A DNA stretch of 64,000 nt from Geomonas sp. RF6 (GCF_021044625.1 NZ_CP087999.1:3121001-3185000); one strand, 5' to 3'. Shown: positions 18,825 to 27,511, counted from the first letter of the stretch. Made by a program: numbers and translations. Notes: generated by a model not told the origin, from the letters alone.

Positions 18825-20114
18825 ATGCAGAGCTACACGGTAAAGGGCGTGCGCGGCGTGCGCGGAGAGATCACGGTTCCGGGCGACAAGTCCATCTCCC
18901 ATCGCTCCATCATGCTCGGCTCCCTCGCCAACGGCATCACCCGGGTCAGCGGCTTCCTGCGCGGCGAGGACGCACTGGCGACGCTCCAGGCTTTCCGCGA
19001 CATGGGTATCGAGATCACCGACGACGGCGAGACCGTCACCATCGCCGGCAAAGGTCTGCACGGCCTCTCCGAGCCGACCGACGTCCTCGACTGCGGCAAC
19101 TCCGGGACCTCCATGCGCCTCCTGGCGGGGCTTCTGGCGGGGCAGTCCTTCTTCTCGGTACTGTCCGGCGACAAGTACCTGCGCAACCGCCCGATGAAGA
19201 GGGTGGTGGAGCCGATCTCCCGCATGGGGGGGCGCATCCTTGGACGCGCCGGAAACACGAAGGCGCCGCTGGCGATCCAGGGCTCGCCCCTCAAGGGGAT
19301 CAGCTATGATTCCCCGGTTTCCAGCGCTCAGGTGAAGTCCGCCATCATGCTCGCCGCGCTCTACGCCGACGGCGAGACGACGATCACCGAGCCGCACCTG
19401 TCGCGTGACCACTCCGAGCGGATGTTCCGCCACTTCGGCGCCTCCGTGGAATCGTTCCCCGGCGGTGTCCGCCTCTCCGGCGGGGCGGAGCTGCAGGGAC
19501 GCGACATCGTGGTGCCGGGGGACATTTCGTCTGCTGCCTTCTTCATGGTGGCGGCACTCATCGTCCCGGGCTCCGAGCTTTTGATCAAGAACGTCGGCAT
19601 CAACCCCACCCGCACCGGGATCCTCGACATCCTCTGCGCCATGGGGGGAGACATAGAGCTCCTGAACCAGTCGGAGGACTCCGGCGAGCCGGTGGCGGAC
19701 ATCCTGGTCCGCTCCTCCCAGCTCAAGGGGATCGACATCTCCGGCGAGGTCGTGCCGCGAGCGATCGACGAGTTCCCTGCGATCTGCGTCGCAGCGGCCC
19801 ACGCCTCCGGGACCACCCGGGTGAGCGGCGCTGAAGAGCTCCGGGTAAAGGAAACAGATCGTATCGCGGCCATGACCGCCAATCTGAGAAAAGCGGGTGT
19901 CGAGGTCGTGGACACCCCCGACGGGATGGAAATTGTCGGCAGGGAGAGACTGGAGCCCTGCGCCGCCGAGAGCTTCGGCGACCACCGCATAGCCATGTCC
20001 ATGCTGGTCGCTGGCATCGCCACCGAGGGCGAGACGACCGTTTCCGACGTCGAGTGCATCGCCACCTCATTCCCCGGTTTCCTCGATCTTTTGAAAGGGG
20101 TATCCGTCTCTTGA
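18825..20114 (+). CDS. aroA: 3-phosphoshikimate 1-carboxyvinyltransferase (EPSP synthase)
   Basis: 429 residues, normal length. Motifs: PGDKSISHRSIMLGSLANG near residue 18 (substrate-binding Lys/Ser), LDCGNSGTSMRLL near 90, KRVVEPISRMGG, DISSAAFFMVAAL, and RVKETDRIAAM near 340. The protein transfers enolpyruvate from PEP to shikimate-3-phosphate, two steps before chorismate, so it supplies the pathway used by pheA and tyrA upstream. GGGAG lies before the ATG. The stop overlaps the TTG start of cmk by four bases. Confidence 0.97.
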   Translation: MQSYTVKGVRGVRGEITVPGDKSISHRSIMLGSLANGITRVSGFLRGEDALATLQAFRDMGIEITDDGETVTIAGKGLHGLSEPTDVLDCGNSGTSMRLLAGLLAGQSFFSVLSGDKYLRNRPMKRVVEPISRMGGRILGRAGNTKAPLAIQGSPLKGISYDSPVSSAQVKSAIMLAALYADGETTITEPHLSRDHSERMFRHFGASVESFPGGVRLSGGAELQGRDIVVPGDISSAAFFMVAALIVPGSELLIKNVGINPTRTGILDILCAMGGDIELLNQSEDSGEPVADILVRSSQLKGIDISGEVVPRAIDEFPAICVAAAHASGTTRVSGAEELRVKETDRIAAMTANLRKAGVEVVDTPDGMEIVGRERLEPCAAESFGDHRIAMSMLVAGIATEGETTVSDVECIATSFPGFLDLLKGVSVS

Positions 20115-20812
20115 GCAGCAAAGTAAGGGAAAAAGGGGTAATCGTCGCCATCGACGGTCCCTCCGGAGCAGGGAAGAGCACCATAACGAAACTCCTGGCC
20201 CAGCGCCTCGGCTACATCCACCTCGACACCGGCGCCATGTTCCGCGCCGTGGCCCTCATGGCCAGCCAAAGGGGGATCGCGGTCGACGACGACGCGGCCC
20301 TCGCGGCACTGTGCAGCACCCTGGAAATCTCCTTCCTCAGGGAGGGGGTGGGGGCGCGGGTGCTGGTAAATGGTGAGGATGTCTCCAGCGCCATCAGGAC
20401 GGAGGAGATAAGCCTCCTCACCTCCGCGATCTCCGCCAGAAAGCCTGTGCGCGCCGCCCTTTTGGCGATGCAGCGCCAGATGGCCCGGGAAGGGGGGGTG
20501 ATCCTGGAAGGGCGCGACATCGGCACCGTCGTTTTCCCGGACGCCGAGGTCAAATTTTTCCTCACCGCTTCCGCAGAGGAGCGGGGGAAGCGTCGCTTCC
20601 TCGAGCTCGCAGCCCGCGGCGAAGAGGTGACGCTGGAAGATACCATCGCCAAGGTCATCAGCCGCGACAGCCAGGACGAGGCGCGCGAGTGCGCACCGCT
20701 CAGGCAGGCGGATGATGCACTTGCCGTCGACTCCACGAGGCTCTCCATCGACGAGGTCCTGAATCTCATGGAGGAGACGGTGCGCGAGCGGATCGCCGGG
20801 GAAAAGAGGTAG
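20111..20812 (+). CDS. cmk: Cytidylate kinase
   Basis: 233 residues. Phosphorylates CMP and dCMP with ATP. P-loop AIDGPSGAGKST near residue 13, LDTGAMFRAVAL, ILEGRDIGTVVFPDAEVKFFLTAS, and ISRDSQDEARECAPLRQADDALAVDST, all classic Cmk segments. The open frame reaches back to 20054 inside aroA; TTG 20111 gives the expected N terminus (SSKVREKGVIVAIDG) and overlaps the aroA stop as TTGA. It sits two bases before ispH, in the common aroA-cmk-ispH-rpsA order. Confidence 0.95.
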   Translation: MSSKVREKGVIVAIDGPSGAGKSTITKLLAQRLGYIHLDTGAMFRAVALMASQRGIAVDDDAALAALCSTLEISFLREGVGARVLVNGEDVSSAIRTEEISLLTSAISARKPVRAALLAMQRQMAREGGVILEGRDIGTVVFPDAEVKFFLTASAEERGKRRFLELAARGEEVTLEDTIAKVISRDSQDEARECAPLRQADDALAVDSTRLSIDEVLNLMEETVRERIAGEKR

Positions 20813-20814
20813 CT

Positions 20815-21663
20815 ATGGAAGTCATTCTGGCAAAACAGGCGGGTTTCTGCTTCGGCGTGAAGCGGGCGACGCAGATGGCCTTCGAGGCCGCGGATCGCGG
20901 CGGCGAGACGTACACCCTCGGCCCGATCATCCATTCCCCCCAGGTCGTGCAGCGACTGAAGGAGAAGGGTGTGGAACTCCTGGAGAGCCTGGAGGGGGTC
21001 GATTCCGGCACCATCATCATCCGCTCCCACGGTGTCACCGCCTCCGAGCTGAACGAGGCGGCTGCCCGCGAGCTGGAGATCGTCGACGCCACCTGCCCCT
21101 TTGTCAAGAAGGCGCAGGAGCATGTGGAAAGCCTCTCCGCGCAGGGGTACGACGTGGTCGTCGTCGGGGATGCCGACCACCCGGAGGTGCAGGGTATCGT
21201 CTCCTACGCCACCGGCCCGGTCTACGTCGTCGGCTCGGGGGACGAGGCGATGGCTCTGCCGCGCATGACGAAGATCGGCGTCGTCGCGCAGACGACCCAG
21301 TCCTTCGAGAACCTGAAGCAGGTGGTCGATGCCTGCCTCTGCAAAGGTGGCGAAATCAGGGTGTACCACACCATCTGCGACGCCACCGCCGTGCGGCAGG
21401 AAGAAGCAAAAGTACTGGCAGGGAAGGTGGATTGCATGGTGGTCATCGGCGGCTACAACAGCGCCAACACCAAACGCCTTGCCGAGGTGTGCGGGGAGTT
21501 GCAGCCGCGCACCTACCATATCGAAACGGCGAGCCAGCTCGACCCCGAATGGTTCACCGGGGTGGAGAAGGTGGGGGTCACTGCCGGCGCCTCCACACCA
21601 AAGTGGCTGATAGACGAGGTTCTCGATCGTATCGCCGAGCTGGATAGAGATAAAAAGCGTTGA
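20815..21663 (+). CDS. ispH: 4-hydroxy-3-methylbut-2-enyl diphosphate reductase
   Basis: 282 residues. Last step of the MEP isoprenoid pathway, giving IPP and DMAPP. The three cysteines that hold the [4Fe-4S] cluster are in AGFCFGVKRA (residue 12), DATCPFVKKAQEH (about 95) and YHTICDATAVRQEE (about 190). DHPEVQGI carries the catalytic Glu, and GGYNSANTKRLAEV and GASTPKWLIDEV are further family segments. Co-directional with cmk, two bases after it. Confidence 0.97.
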   Translation: MEVILAKQAGFCFGVKRATQMAFEAADRGGETYTLGPIIHSPQVVQRLKEKGVELLESLEGVDSGTIIIRSHGVTASELNEAAARELEIVDATCPFVKKAQEHVESLSAQGYDVVVVGDADHPEVQGIVSYATGPVYVVGSGDEAMALPRMTKIGVVAQTTQSFENLKQVVDACLCKGGEIRVYHTICDATAVRQEEAKVLAGKVDCMVVIGGYNSANTKRLAEVCGELQPRTYHIETASQLDPEWFTGVEKVGVTAGASTPKWLIDEVLDRIAELDRDKKR

Positions 21664-21687
21664 ATTTTTTAGAAGATGTGTTAGATT
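21660..21687 (+). promoter_or_regulatory. Candidate sigma-70 promoter for rpsA
   Basis: TTGAAT (21660-21665), 16-bp spacer, TAGATT (21682-21687), in the short AT-rich gap before rpsA. It is followed by an inverted repeat, TTTTAATC-ggga-GATTAACT (about 21696-21715), within the presumed leader. By eye only. Confidence 0.35.
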
Positions 21688-21732
21688 AACTCGGTTTTAA
21701 TCGGGAGATTAACTTAGGGGGTACAGGCTTCG

Positions 21733-23487
21733 ATGGCAGACGAAAAAAAGACGTACAAAAAGAAAGAAATGCCAATCAAAAGGTTCCACGATACGGACGA
21801 GGATCTGGATCAGGCAGAAGGTGGGGAATTTGCTGATCTTTTCCAGGACAGCCTGAGGCAGCCGCAGAGCGGCGAGGTGGTCAAAGGCGTTGTTGTTCAG
21901 ATCGAGCAGGACGTCGTGCTGGTGGACGTCGGTTACAAGTCCGAAGGGTGCATCCGCATCGGCGAGTTCATCGACGAGAGCGGCGAGCTGACCGTCAAGG
22001 TCGGTGACGAAGTCAATGTGTACTTCGAGCGCGGTGAGAACATCCGCGGCCACATGGTCCTTTCCAAGAAGAAGGCCGATTCCCAGGTTGCCTGGGAGAC
22101 GATCTGCGCAGCCGGCGAAGGCGGCGTGATCGAAGGGAAGATCACCGGCAAGGTGAAGGGCGGCATGACCGTCGACGTGGGGGTGGAGGCATTCCTCCCG
22201 GCATCCCAGGTTGACCTCCGTCCTGGCGGCAACATGGACCGTTTCATCGGTCAGGCGTACCAGTTCCGCATCCTGAAGCTGAACAGGAAGCGCGGCAACC
22301 TGGTACTCTCCCGCCGTGCGCTTCTCGAAGAAGAGCGTGACAAGGCCCGCACCGAGACTCTCGCGACCCTGAAGGAAGGGGAGACCGTCGAGGGCGTGGT
22401 GAAAAATATCGCTGAATACGGCGCCTTTGTTGATCTGGGCGGCGTCGACGGCCTGCTGCACGTAACCGACATGTCCTGGGGCCGTCTCGGCCACCCCTCC
22501 GAAATGGTGAAGGTGGGCGACACCCTGAAGGTCATGGTTCTCAAGTACGACCGCGAGAAAGGGAAGATCTCTCTCGGCCTGAAGCAGACCGTGCCCGATC
22601 CGTGGCTCAACGTCGCTGACCGCTACTTCGAGGGTATGAAGGTTCACGGCAGGGTCGTCAGCCTCACCGACTACGGCGCATTCGTCTCCCTCGAGGACGG
22701 CATCGAAGGTCTGGTGCACGTTTCCGAGATGAGCTGGACCAGGAGGGTGCGTCACCCGTCCGAAATCCTCCGCGCTGGTGAGGAAGTCGATGCAATCATC
22801 CTCGGTGTAGATCCGGGGAACCGCAGGATCTCCCTCGGCCTGAAGCAGACCGAAGTGAACCCCTGGACCGTGATCGGCGACCGTTACCCGGTCGGCACGA
22901 AGATCGAAGGGCAGATCAAGAACATCACCGACTTCGGCGTCTTCATCGGCATCGAAGACGGCATCGACGGCCTGGTCCACGTCTCCGACATCTCCTGGAC
23001 CCGTCGCGTGAAGCACCCGGGCGAGCTCTTCTCCAAGGGGCAGACCGTGCAGGCAGTCGTTCTGAACATCGACGTCGAGAACGAGAGGCTCTCCCTCGGC
23101 ATCAAGCAGCTCACTCCGGATCCGTGGGACGAGATCCCCAGGAAGTACCGTCCGGGCTCCCGCGTGAAGGGGAAAGTGACCTCCGTGACCGACTTCGGCG
23201 TCTTCCTCGAGATCGAAGAAGGGATCGAGGGTCTGGTACACGTCTCCGAGCTCAGCCAGGAGAAGGTGGCATCTCCGAAGGACTTCGCCAACGTCGGCGA
23301 CGAGCTGGAGGCAGTCGTTCTCAACGTGGACACCTCCGAGAAGAAGATCGCCCTCTCCATCAAGGCACTGCAGGGCGCCATCGACAAGGCTGAATTCGCC
23401 TCCTACATGGAAAGCCAGGGCGAAGCGACCTCCAGCCTCGGCGATCTTCTGAAAGAGAAGCTCAAGAAGAGCACCGAAGAGCAGTAA
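21733..23487 (+). CDS. rpsA: 30S ribosomal protein S1
   Basis: 584 residues with six S1 (OB-fold) RNA-binding domains in tandem: the first two, for ribosome docking, at about residues 40-105 and 120-190. The four later ones are recognised by repeated G-x-V-x-x-[IL]-x-[DE]-[YF]-G-[AV]-F and GLVHVS-E/D-[MI]-SW blocks near residues 210-280, 297-367, 384-454 and 471-541. N terminus is Lys-rich. It binds mRNA leaders and helps initiation. ispH precedes and ihfB follows, as in many proteobacteria. Confidence 0.98.
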   Translation: MADEKKTYKKKEMPIKRFHDTDEDLDQAEGGEFADLFQDSLRQPQSGEVVKGVVVQIEQDVVLVDVGYKSEGCIRIGEFIDESGELTVKVGDEVNVYFERGENIRGHMVLSKKKADSQVAWETICAAGEGGVIEGKITGKVKGGMTVDVGVEAFLPASQVDLRPGGNMDRFIGQAYQFRILKLNRKRGNLVLSRRALLEEERDKARTETLATLKEGETVEGVVKNIAEYGAFVDLGGVDGLLHVTDMSWGRLGHPSEMVKVGDTLKVMVLKYDREKGKISLGLKQTVPDPWLNVADRYFEGMKVHGRVVSLTDYGAFVSLEDGIEGLVHVSEMSWTRRVRHPSEILRAGEEVDAIILGVDPGNRRISLGLKQTEVNPWTVIGDRYPVGTKIEGQIKNITDFGVFIGIEDGIDGLVHVSDISWTRRVKHPGELFSKGQTVQAVVLNIDVENERLSLGIKQLTPDPWDEIPRKYRPGSRVKGKVTSVTDFGVFLEIEEGIEGLVHVSELSQEKVASPKDFANVGDELEAVVLNVDTSEKKIALSIKALQGAIDKAEFASYMESQGEATSSLGDLLKEKLKKSTEEQ

Positions 23488-23539
23488 GAACGCATTCATT
23501 CGCAACTAGGTGTAATTTAATAGCTTTGAGGTGAATACT

Positions 23540-23821
23540 ATGACTAAGAGCGAACTGATTGACAAACTCGTGGAAACCCGCGGGGTGCTTACCCGCAAGG
23601 ACTCCGAGGCGGTAGTATCTCTGGTGTTTGATGCCATGAGCGAAGCGCTCACCAGTGGTGACAAGGTGGAAATTCGCGGGTTCGGCAGCTTCACCATCAG
23701 GGAGCGCGAGCCGCGTGAGGCGCGGAATCCGAAGAGCGGGGAGATTGTAAGCATTCCCAGCAAGAAGACTCCGTTCTTCAAGACCGGGAAAGATCTGCGC
23801 GAGCGGGTCAACAGCCTGTAG
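23540..23821 (+). CDS. ihfB: Integration host factor subunit beta
   Basis: 93 residues. MTKSELIDKLVETRG, EIRGFGSFTIREREPREARNPKSGE and FFKTGKDLRERVNSL give the HU/IHF fold, with the beta-arm sequence RNPKSGE including the intercalating proline. It resembles IHF-beta more than HU. ATG 23540 is chosen because GAGGTGA lies five bases upstream; the frame opens at GTG 23531. The rpsA-ihfB linkage supports the call. It bends DNA at sigma-54 promoters and recombination sites, with an alpha partner encoded elsewhere. Confidence 0.93.
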   Translation: MTKSELIDKLVETRGVLTRKDSEAVVSLVFDAMSEALTSGDKVEIRGFGSFTIREREPREARNPKSGEIVSIPSKKTPFFKTGKDLRERVNSL

Positions 23822-23839
23822 GACCGGCCTGCCAGCCAC

Positions 23840-23926
23840 GCCCGGATGGCGGAATTGGTAGACGCAAGGGACTTAAAATCCCTCGCTCGCAAGGGCGTGC
23901 CGGTTCGACCCCGGCTCCGGGCACCA
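23840..23926 (+). tRNA. tRNA-Leu, anticodon UAA
   Basis: 87 nt including an encoded CCA. Acceptor stem GCCCGGA / TCCGGGC, discriminator A, anticodon stem AGGGA / TCCCT with loop CTTAAAA so the anticodon is TAA (23874-23876). Long variable arm (CGCTCGCAAGGGCG), typical of class II tRNA-Leu. TTCGACC T loop and GGTAGACGC D-arm are intact. Confidence 0.97.
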
Positions 23927-23956
23927 CGTAAAGGCTGAAAAGTAGAATGAAACGAC

Positions 23957-23993
23957 AAGAGGCCATGTCTGACGACATGGCCTCTTCTTTTTA
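23957..23993 (+). terminator. Rho-independent terminator after tRNA-Leu
   Basis: Perfect 13-bp stem AAGAGGCCATGTC / GACATGGCCTCTT, a four-base loop, then CTTTTTAT. Confidence 0.92.
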
Positions 23994-24062
23994 TGGCTGC
24001 GGCTGTGGCGGATTTTGATGCAGGGGGGGCCTTGGGCCCGCCCGCTTCCGGTATCCCCCCGC

Positions 24063-24359
24063 TTACGGCAGGTCCTGCCCCAACAGGAAACGGTATATAA
24101 GAACCGTTGCGGCGACGATAGGTACTGTGATGAGGCCGGCGATATTGGCAGAAGTTCCCCACCCCCCCTTGTCGACCCGATGCTTCCGCCCAAGTGACAG
24201 GTACAGCACTATCCCTACCACCGGAAGGAAAACAGTCAGCAGCAGCCATGAGGCCTTGTTGGAGCCTGAAAACTCATTGCGAGAGATATCTACCAGTGTG
24301 AAAAACCAGGCGAAGAGGGTGAAAACGAGGAGGGAAAAGGTCAATACAGGGAAGGGCAC
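24063..24359 (-). CDS. Small membrane protein with PLDc_N-type domain
   Basis: 98 residues; GTG start with AAAGGAGG eight bases upstream. Three hydrophobic segments: VLTFSLLVFTLFAWFFTLVDI, ASWLLLTVFLPVVGIVLYLSLGR and IAGLITVPIVAATVLIYRFL. The W-x2-x2-F-x-P-x-V-G-x-x-L-Y arrangement matches the N-terminal domain found before phospholipase D/cardiolipin synthase domains (PLDc_N), but no catalytic HKD domain follows, so it stands alone. Function unknown. Confidence 0.75.
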   Translation of the reverse strand: MPFPVLTFSLLVFTLFAWFFTLVDISRNEFSGSNKASWLLLTVFLPVVGIVLYLSLGRKHRVDKGGWGTSANIAGLITVPIVAATVLIYRFLLGQDLP

Positions 24360-24429
24360 TGGGACATCCTCCTTTCTGGAGGTTAAAGGCTGCTATCTTT
24401 TAACACACCCCTTCGTTGGAATCTACTAA

Positions 24430-24472
24430 AAATGAAAGGGCCGCATCTGATGGTGCGACTCTTTTTTTATCT
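24430..24472 (-). terminator. Candidate terminator downstream of the XRE-type gene
   Basis: Minus-strand reading: AGTCGCACC-atca-GATGCGGCC then CTTTCATTTTTAG. The stem is imperfect. It also has a T tract on the plus strand, so it may act both ways. Confidence 0.4.
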
Positions 24473-24527
24473 CCATGCCGGCAGGGCTGAAAACAGAGAC
24501 TGTTACAGACCCTGCAACGCTTCCTCT

Positions 24528-25508
24528 TTAGCCGCTGCCGTTTTTCTTCCCCTTCTTCTTTTCGGAGCCCTTTGCTCCCTTCGAGGCTTTACCTTCTTTT
24601 TTCCCTTCGTCACCTGAGGCTGTCGCGGCTAATACTCCTTTTCGGTGCAGGGGCTTCTCTTCTTCGTCGTTCCCTGCGAGTTCTAGGTAAGGTGTGTCGA
24701 TAAGGGCGATAGCCTGTGCGGAATACCAGCAATCGAAAAGGTCGTTTCGCTCCGGTATCGAAATGATCGGGATGTTCAGGTTGCGACCGAGGGCCCATAT
24801 GTTCCCGAGATGGGCGCTGTCGGCGTGGTAGCTTTCCGACGAGCCGTCGCGGTAGTAGATGAAGGTCTTCAGCAGCACTTCCTCGATCCTCTTTTCATCG
24901 AGGTTTTCTTCCTTCAGCAGCGCTTCCACCAGTTTCCGGACCTTCGGGGAGTACGACACTTCCCCTGCACCCGCTTTCTCCCAGTACCATTCCCTGATCG
25001 CTTCATAGGAGGCGGGGGACATGTAGCGTGCGACATCTTCAAAATCGGGGGGCGCACCGGCGTCGTCATCGTTGAGCATGATCTTTTTCACCCGCAGGGG
25101 ATTTACAAAAAGGACGCGGTTGTTCAGGGTGCGGATGGCGATGAAGCCTTTTTCGAGGTTTTGCAGATCTTCGGCGATGGCGTCCGACGCCGTGGTGGTT
25201 ATCGGATACCACTTCGTGTGTTGCTGCCCGTGGAGCAGGATGCCGACATGTCCCCAGAATCCGTCGTAATCTTCGTTCTCAGGGTAGTCGAGGTGCGTGG
25301 TCACCGCCAGTTCGTCTCTTTCCAGCAGATCCGACGTCCCGGTCTCGAAGAAAACCGCGAGGTCGTACAGCTCCTCTGCCGTGAGCGCCCCTTCGCCCGC
25401 TTCCGCGCTCGCGATCGTAGCTGCAGGGACGCCTGTTGCGCTCGATAGCTCCTCGTGCCCGAGTCCGCGGTTTTCCCTCAGTTTCTGCAGGTTGGTCGTC
25501 TTGTTCAT
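24528..25508 (-). CDS. XRE-type helix-turn-helix protein with unknown central domain and basic tail
   Basis: 326 residues. N-terminal lambda-repressor-like HTH (LQKLRENRGLGHEELSSATGVPAATIASAEAGEGALTAEELYDLAVFFETG, about residues 8-60). The large middle part (60-280) is acidic and unfamiliar; it contains GFIAIRTLNNRVLFVNPLRVKKIML, which resembles a small beta-rich ligand domain. The C-terminal 40 residues are Lys/Gly-rich (EGKKEGKASKGAKGSEKKKGKK), probably disordered and nucleic-acid binding. GAGGAGG precedes the ATG. Probably a transcription regulator; target unknown. It stands alone between terminators. Confidence 0.78.
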   Translation of the reverse strand: MNKTTNLQKLRENRGLGHEELSSATGVPAATIASAEAGEGALTAEELYDLAVFFETGTSDLLERDELAVTTHLDYPENEDYDGFWGHVGILLHGQQHTKWYPITTTASDAIAEDLQNLEKGFIAIRTLNNRVLFVNPLRVKKIMLNDDDAGAPPDFEDVARYMSPASYEAIREWYWEKAGAGEVSYSPKVRKLVEALLKEENLDEKRIEEVLLKTFIYYRDGSSESYHADSAHLGNIWALGRNLNIPIISIPERNDLFDCWYSAQAIALIDTPYLELAGNDEEEKPLHRKGVLAATASGDEGKKEGKASKGAKGSEKKKGKKNGSG

Positions 25509-25594
25509 CCAGGACCTCCTCGGGGGGTAATTTACCTGCGGAATAGTATCTCACACTCCAATTGTGAATCCAGCGCGCCGGTGTGCAGGTGGCA

Positions 25595-25630
25595 AAAGAA
25601 AAGGGGTGCTGCCGCCTGCCGCACCCCTTC
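25595..25630 (-). terminator. Terminator after the glycosyltransferase gene
   Basis: On the minus strand, AAGGGGTGC / GCACCCCTT stem around GGCAGGCGGCA, then TTTTCTTTT. Confidence 0.8.
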
Positions 25631-25664
25631 CTTCCTAAAACGCGGCAACGGTGGCGTAGCCGCT

Positions 25665-26660
25665 TCAGCTCTCCTCGCCGAGGTCATCCCCCGGTGCGAT
25701 AGTTACCCCTTTCCGCACCACGTACATCGCCAGCTGCTGCGGCATGAAGGTCCCGCAGTATTTAAAAAGAGCCTTCAGCGAGGGATAGATGAGGAGCGCC
25801 TTGCGGTAGAACCTTCGCGCCTCCTGTTGCCTGTCGGCCATCATGTACATGTTTCCCACCGCCCGCCACTTGGTGCACAGTGCCTTTGCGACGGCCACTT
25901 TCTCGAGGAGGGTGAGCCCGGGCCGGCCCAGCAGGTCGGTGTAGACCCGTCCGAACGTCTTTCTGCTCGATATCGCGTTCCTGTAATATTGCGCCGAAAG
26001 GTGCCCTATTTTCTCCTGGCGGCGGTAGACGTTCACCAGGACGGACCTGTTGAAGGCGAACGGACCCTTCAGCGCCAGGCGCGACACGACGTCGATGTCC
26101 TCGGCGATGCTGAGGCCGGTATTGAAGAGCCCCGCCTGCAGCAGCGCCTCGCGACGCATGATGATCGGTTGCAGGAACCAGTGACTACAGTCGATGATGG
26201 TTTTGAACGGCTTCTCCACCAGCAGGTGATCGGTCCCGTGAGGGAACTTCCGCAGCATCCCGATCTCGTCGAAGTGCACGATGCTGCGCGGCTGATCGAG
26301 GAATATGTAGAGGCTGTTTGTTATATGCCCGACCGCCTCCGGATACCGTCCCACGCTTTCCATTTGAGCTGCAAGATAGTTGCTCATCCACTCGTCATCG
26401 GAGTCGAGATAGGCAATCCAGTCCCCCTGCGCCGCTGCGATCCCCGTGTTTCTCGCAGCGCTTACGCCGGCATTCTCCTGGTAGATGTATCTGATCCTGT
26501 CCCCATACCTGCTCAAGGCGGCACGGGTGCCGTCAATCGAGCCGTCGTCCACCACTATTATTTCGTAATCCGAGAAAGTCTGCTCCAGAATGCTGTCTAT
26601 GGCCTTTGTGACGTAAAACTCCCTGTTGAATGTCGGTATGATAACACTCACTGTGGGCAT
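25665..26660 (-). CDS. Family 2 glycosyltransferase
   Basis: 331 residues. N-terminal GT-A fold: VSVIIPTFNREFYVTKAIDSILEQTFSDYEIIVVDDGSIDGT (residues 4-45) and GVSAARNTGIAAAQGDWIAYLDSDDEW, where DSDD is the metal/nucleotide-sugar DxD motif. It probably adds sugars to a surface polysaccharide or glycolipid. ATG 26660 is preferred since GGGAGG lies six bases upstream; the frame opens at 26696. No other polysaccharide genes are adjacent, so acceptor and sugar are unknown. Confidence 0.92.
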   Translation of the reverse strand: MPTVSVIIPTFNREFYVTKAIDSILEQTFSDYEIIVVDDGSIDGTRAALSRYGDRIRYIYQENAGVSAARNTGIAAAQGDWIAYLDSDDEWMSNYLAAQMESVGRYPEAVGHITNSLYIFLDQPRSIVHFDEIGMLRKFPHGTDHLLVEKPFKTIIDCSHWFLQPIIMRREALLQAGLFNTGLSIAEDIDVVSRLALKGPFAFNRSVLVNVYRRQEKIGHLSAQYYRNAISSRKTFGRVYTDLLGRPGLTLLEKVAVAKALCTKWRAVGNMYMMADRQQEARRFYRKALLIYPSLKALFKYCGTFMPQQLAMYVVRKGVTIAPGDDLGEES

Positions 26661-26696
26661 GGTAGGCCTCCCGCAGGGGCTACCCTCCCTAGCCAC

Positions 26697-26951
26697 CTAA
26701 TAATGAAACAGGACCGGCTTCAGCACCAGTCCCGGGGCCAACTCCTCGCTTGCCTTGGTGAGCAGCACCTTTGATGGATAACAGCGGACAAGGAGGGCGA
26801 CCACGCTACAGACACAAAGAGCGGCGCACCTGGTGAGGAAAAGGGAAATGAGGCACACTGCTCCGACGTAGAGGGCGGCGCGGCGAACGGTTGGGATGGT
26901 GCTTGAAGATCCATCCGCCATGAAGAGTTGCACGTTCAGCTTGTAAGACAT
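26697..26951 (-). CDS. Possible small hydrophobic protein (doubtful)
   Basis: 84 residues if started at ATG 26951, which has GAGGAG three bases upstream. It contains one long hydrophobic stretch (AALYVGAVCLISLFLTRCAALCVCSVVALLV) and six cysteines. No family recognised; the Cys/Leu-rich make-up could equally be chance translation of the leader of the glycosyltransferase gene. Confidence 0.25.
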   Translation of the reverse strand: MSYKLNVQLFMADGSSSTIPTVRRAALYVGAVCLISLFLTRCAALCVCSVVALLVRCYPSKVLLTKASEELAPGLVLKPVLFHY

Positions 26952-27151
26952 CAGCTCCTCGAAAAGTAGAGGGTTTACCGTCTCTAATAATGGTATCGGA
27001 GGTAGGGGGAAGGTCAATTCGTTGACATCTGCCGTGAGGTGGCTCTGCTGCGCGAAGGCGCATAAATTCTGGCAGGGCATGGTGGGATGGGAGTAGGAAC
27101 AGATGGGGTGGGGCGACCCGGTGGGCTCAAAAGTGTAAGAGAGATCGACGC

Positions 27152-27184
27152 AAAAAGAGGGCTGTGCCGCAGACACAGCCCCTC
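27152..27184 (-). terminator. Terminator after the small secreted-protein gene
   Basis: Minus-strand stem GGGCTGTG / CACAGCCC with loop TCTGCGG, followed by TCTTTTTG. Confidence 0.8.
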
Positions 27185-27199
27185 CTGGTGGACGATCTG

Positions 27200-27511
27200 T
27201 CACCGCGGAACAATCTGCACCGGGCGGCCGTACTGGTCCATGTGGATCCCGGGGCCGAAGGCGTCGCGCTTGACGATATAGGAATTGGTATAGCTCCCAC
27301 CTCCCTGTGCCTTACCCGCGGGCGCGAGAACGACGGGGCGGTTGTACTGGTCCAGCCCTATTCCGGGGGCGTACGCGTTTTCTTTGATAGTAAGTGTGGG
27401 ATCGGGTTGAGCCCCTTTGTCCGGGAGCCTTCCGACGGCGTCATGCGGCCCTGCCGCGATGGTGCTGGAAGCCATGAGCGTCATGGCCAGAAGGAAAACA
27501 ATCCTTTTCAT
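27200..27511 (-). CDS. Small exported protein with two GxGx-DQYxRPV repeats
   Basis: 103 residues with a signal peptide (MKRIVFLLAMTLMASSTIAA). Two copies of a 14-residue motif: YAPGIGLDQYNRPV (about 48-61) and FGPGIHMDQYGRPV (about 84-97), each preceded by a Lys-rich strand. AGGAGG precedes the ATG. No known family is recognised; probably periplasmic or secreted. Confidence 0.8.
   Translation of the reverse strand: MKRIVFLLAMTLMASSTIAAGPHDAVGRLPDKGAQPDPTLTIKENAYAPGIGLDQYNRPVVLAPAGKAQGGGSYTNSYIVKRDAFGPGIHMDQYGRPVQIVPR

Noticed and set aside
21709-23505. 598-residue minus-strand frame across rpsA
   Set aside because: Shadow of six S1 repeats; its apparent internal repeats come from the repeated codons of rpsA.
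26952-27203. Upstream extension of the doubtful small protein at 26697-26951
   Set aside because: The longer frame overlaps the terminator of the neighbouring gene and has no ribosome site at its start.
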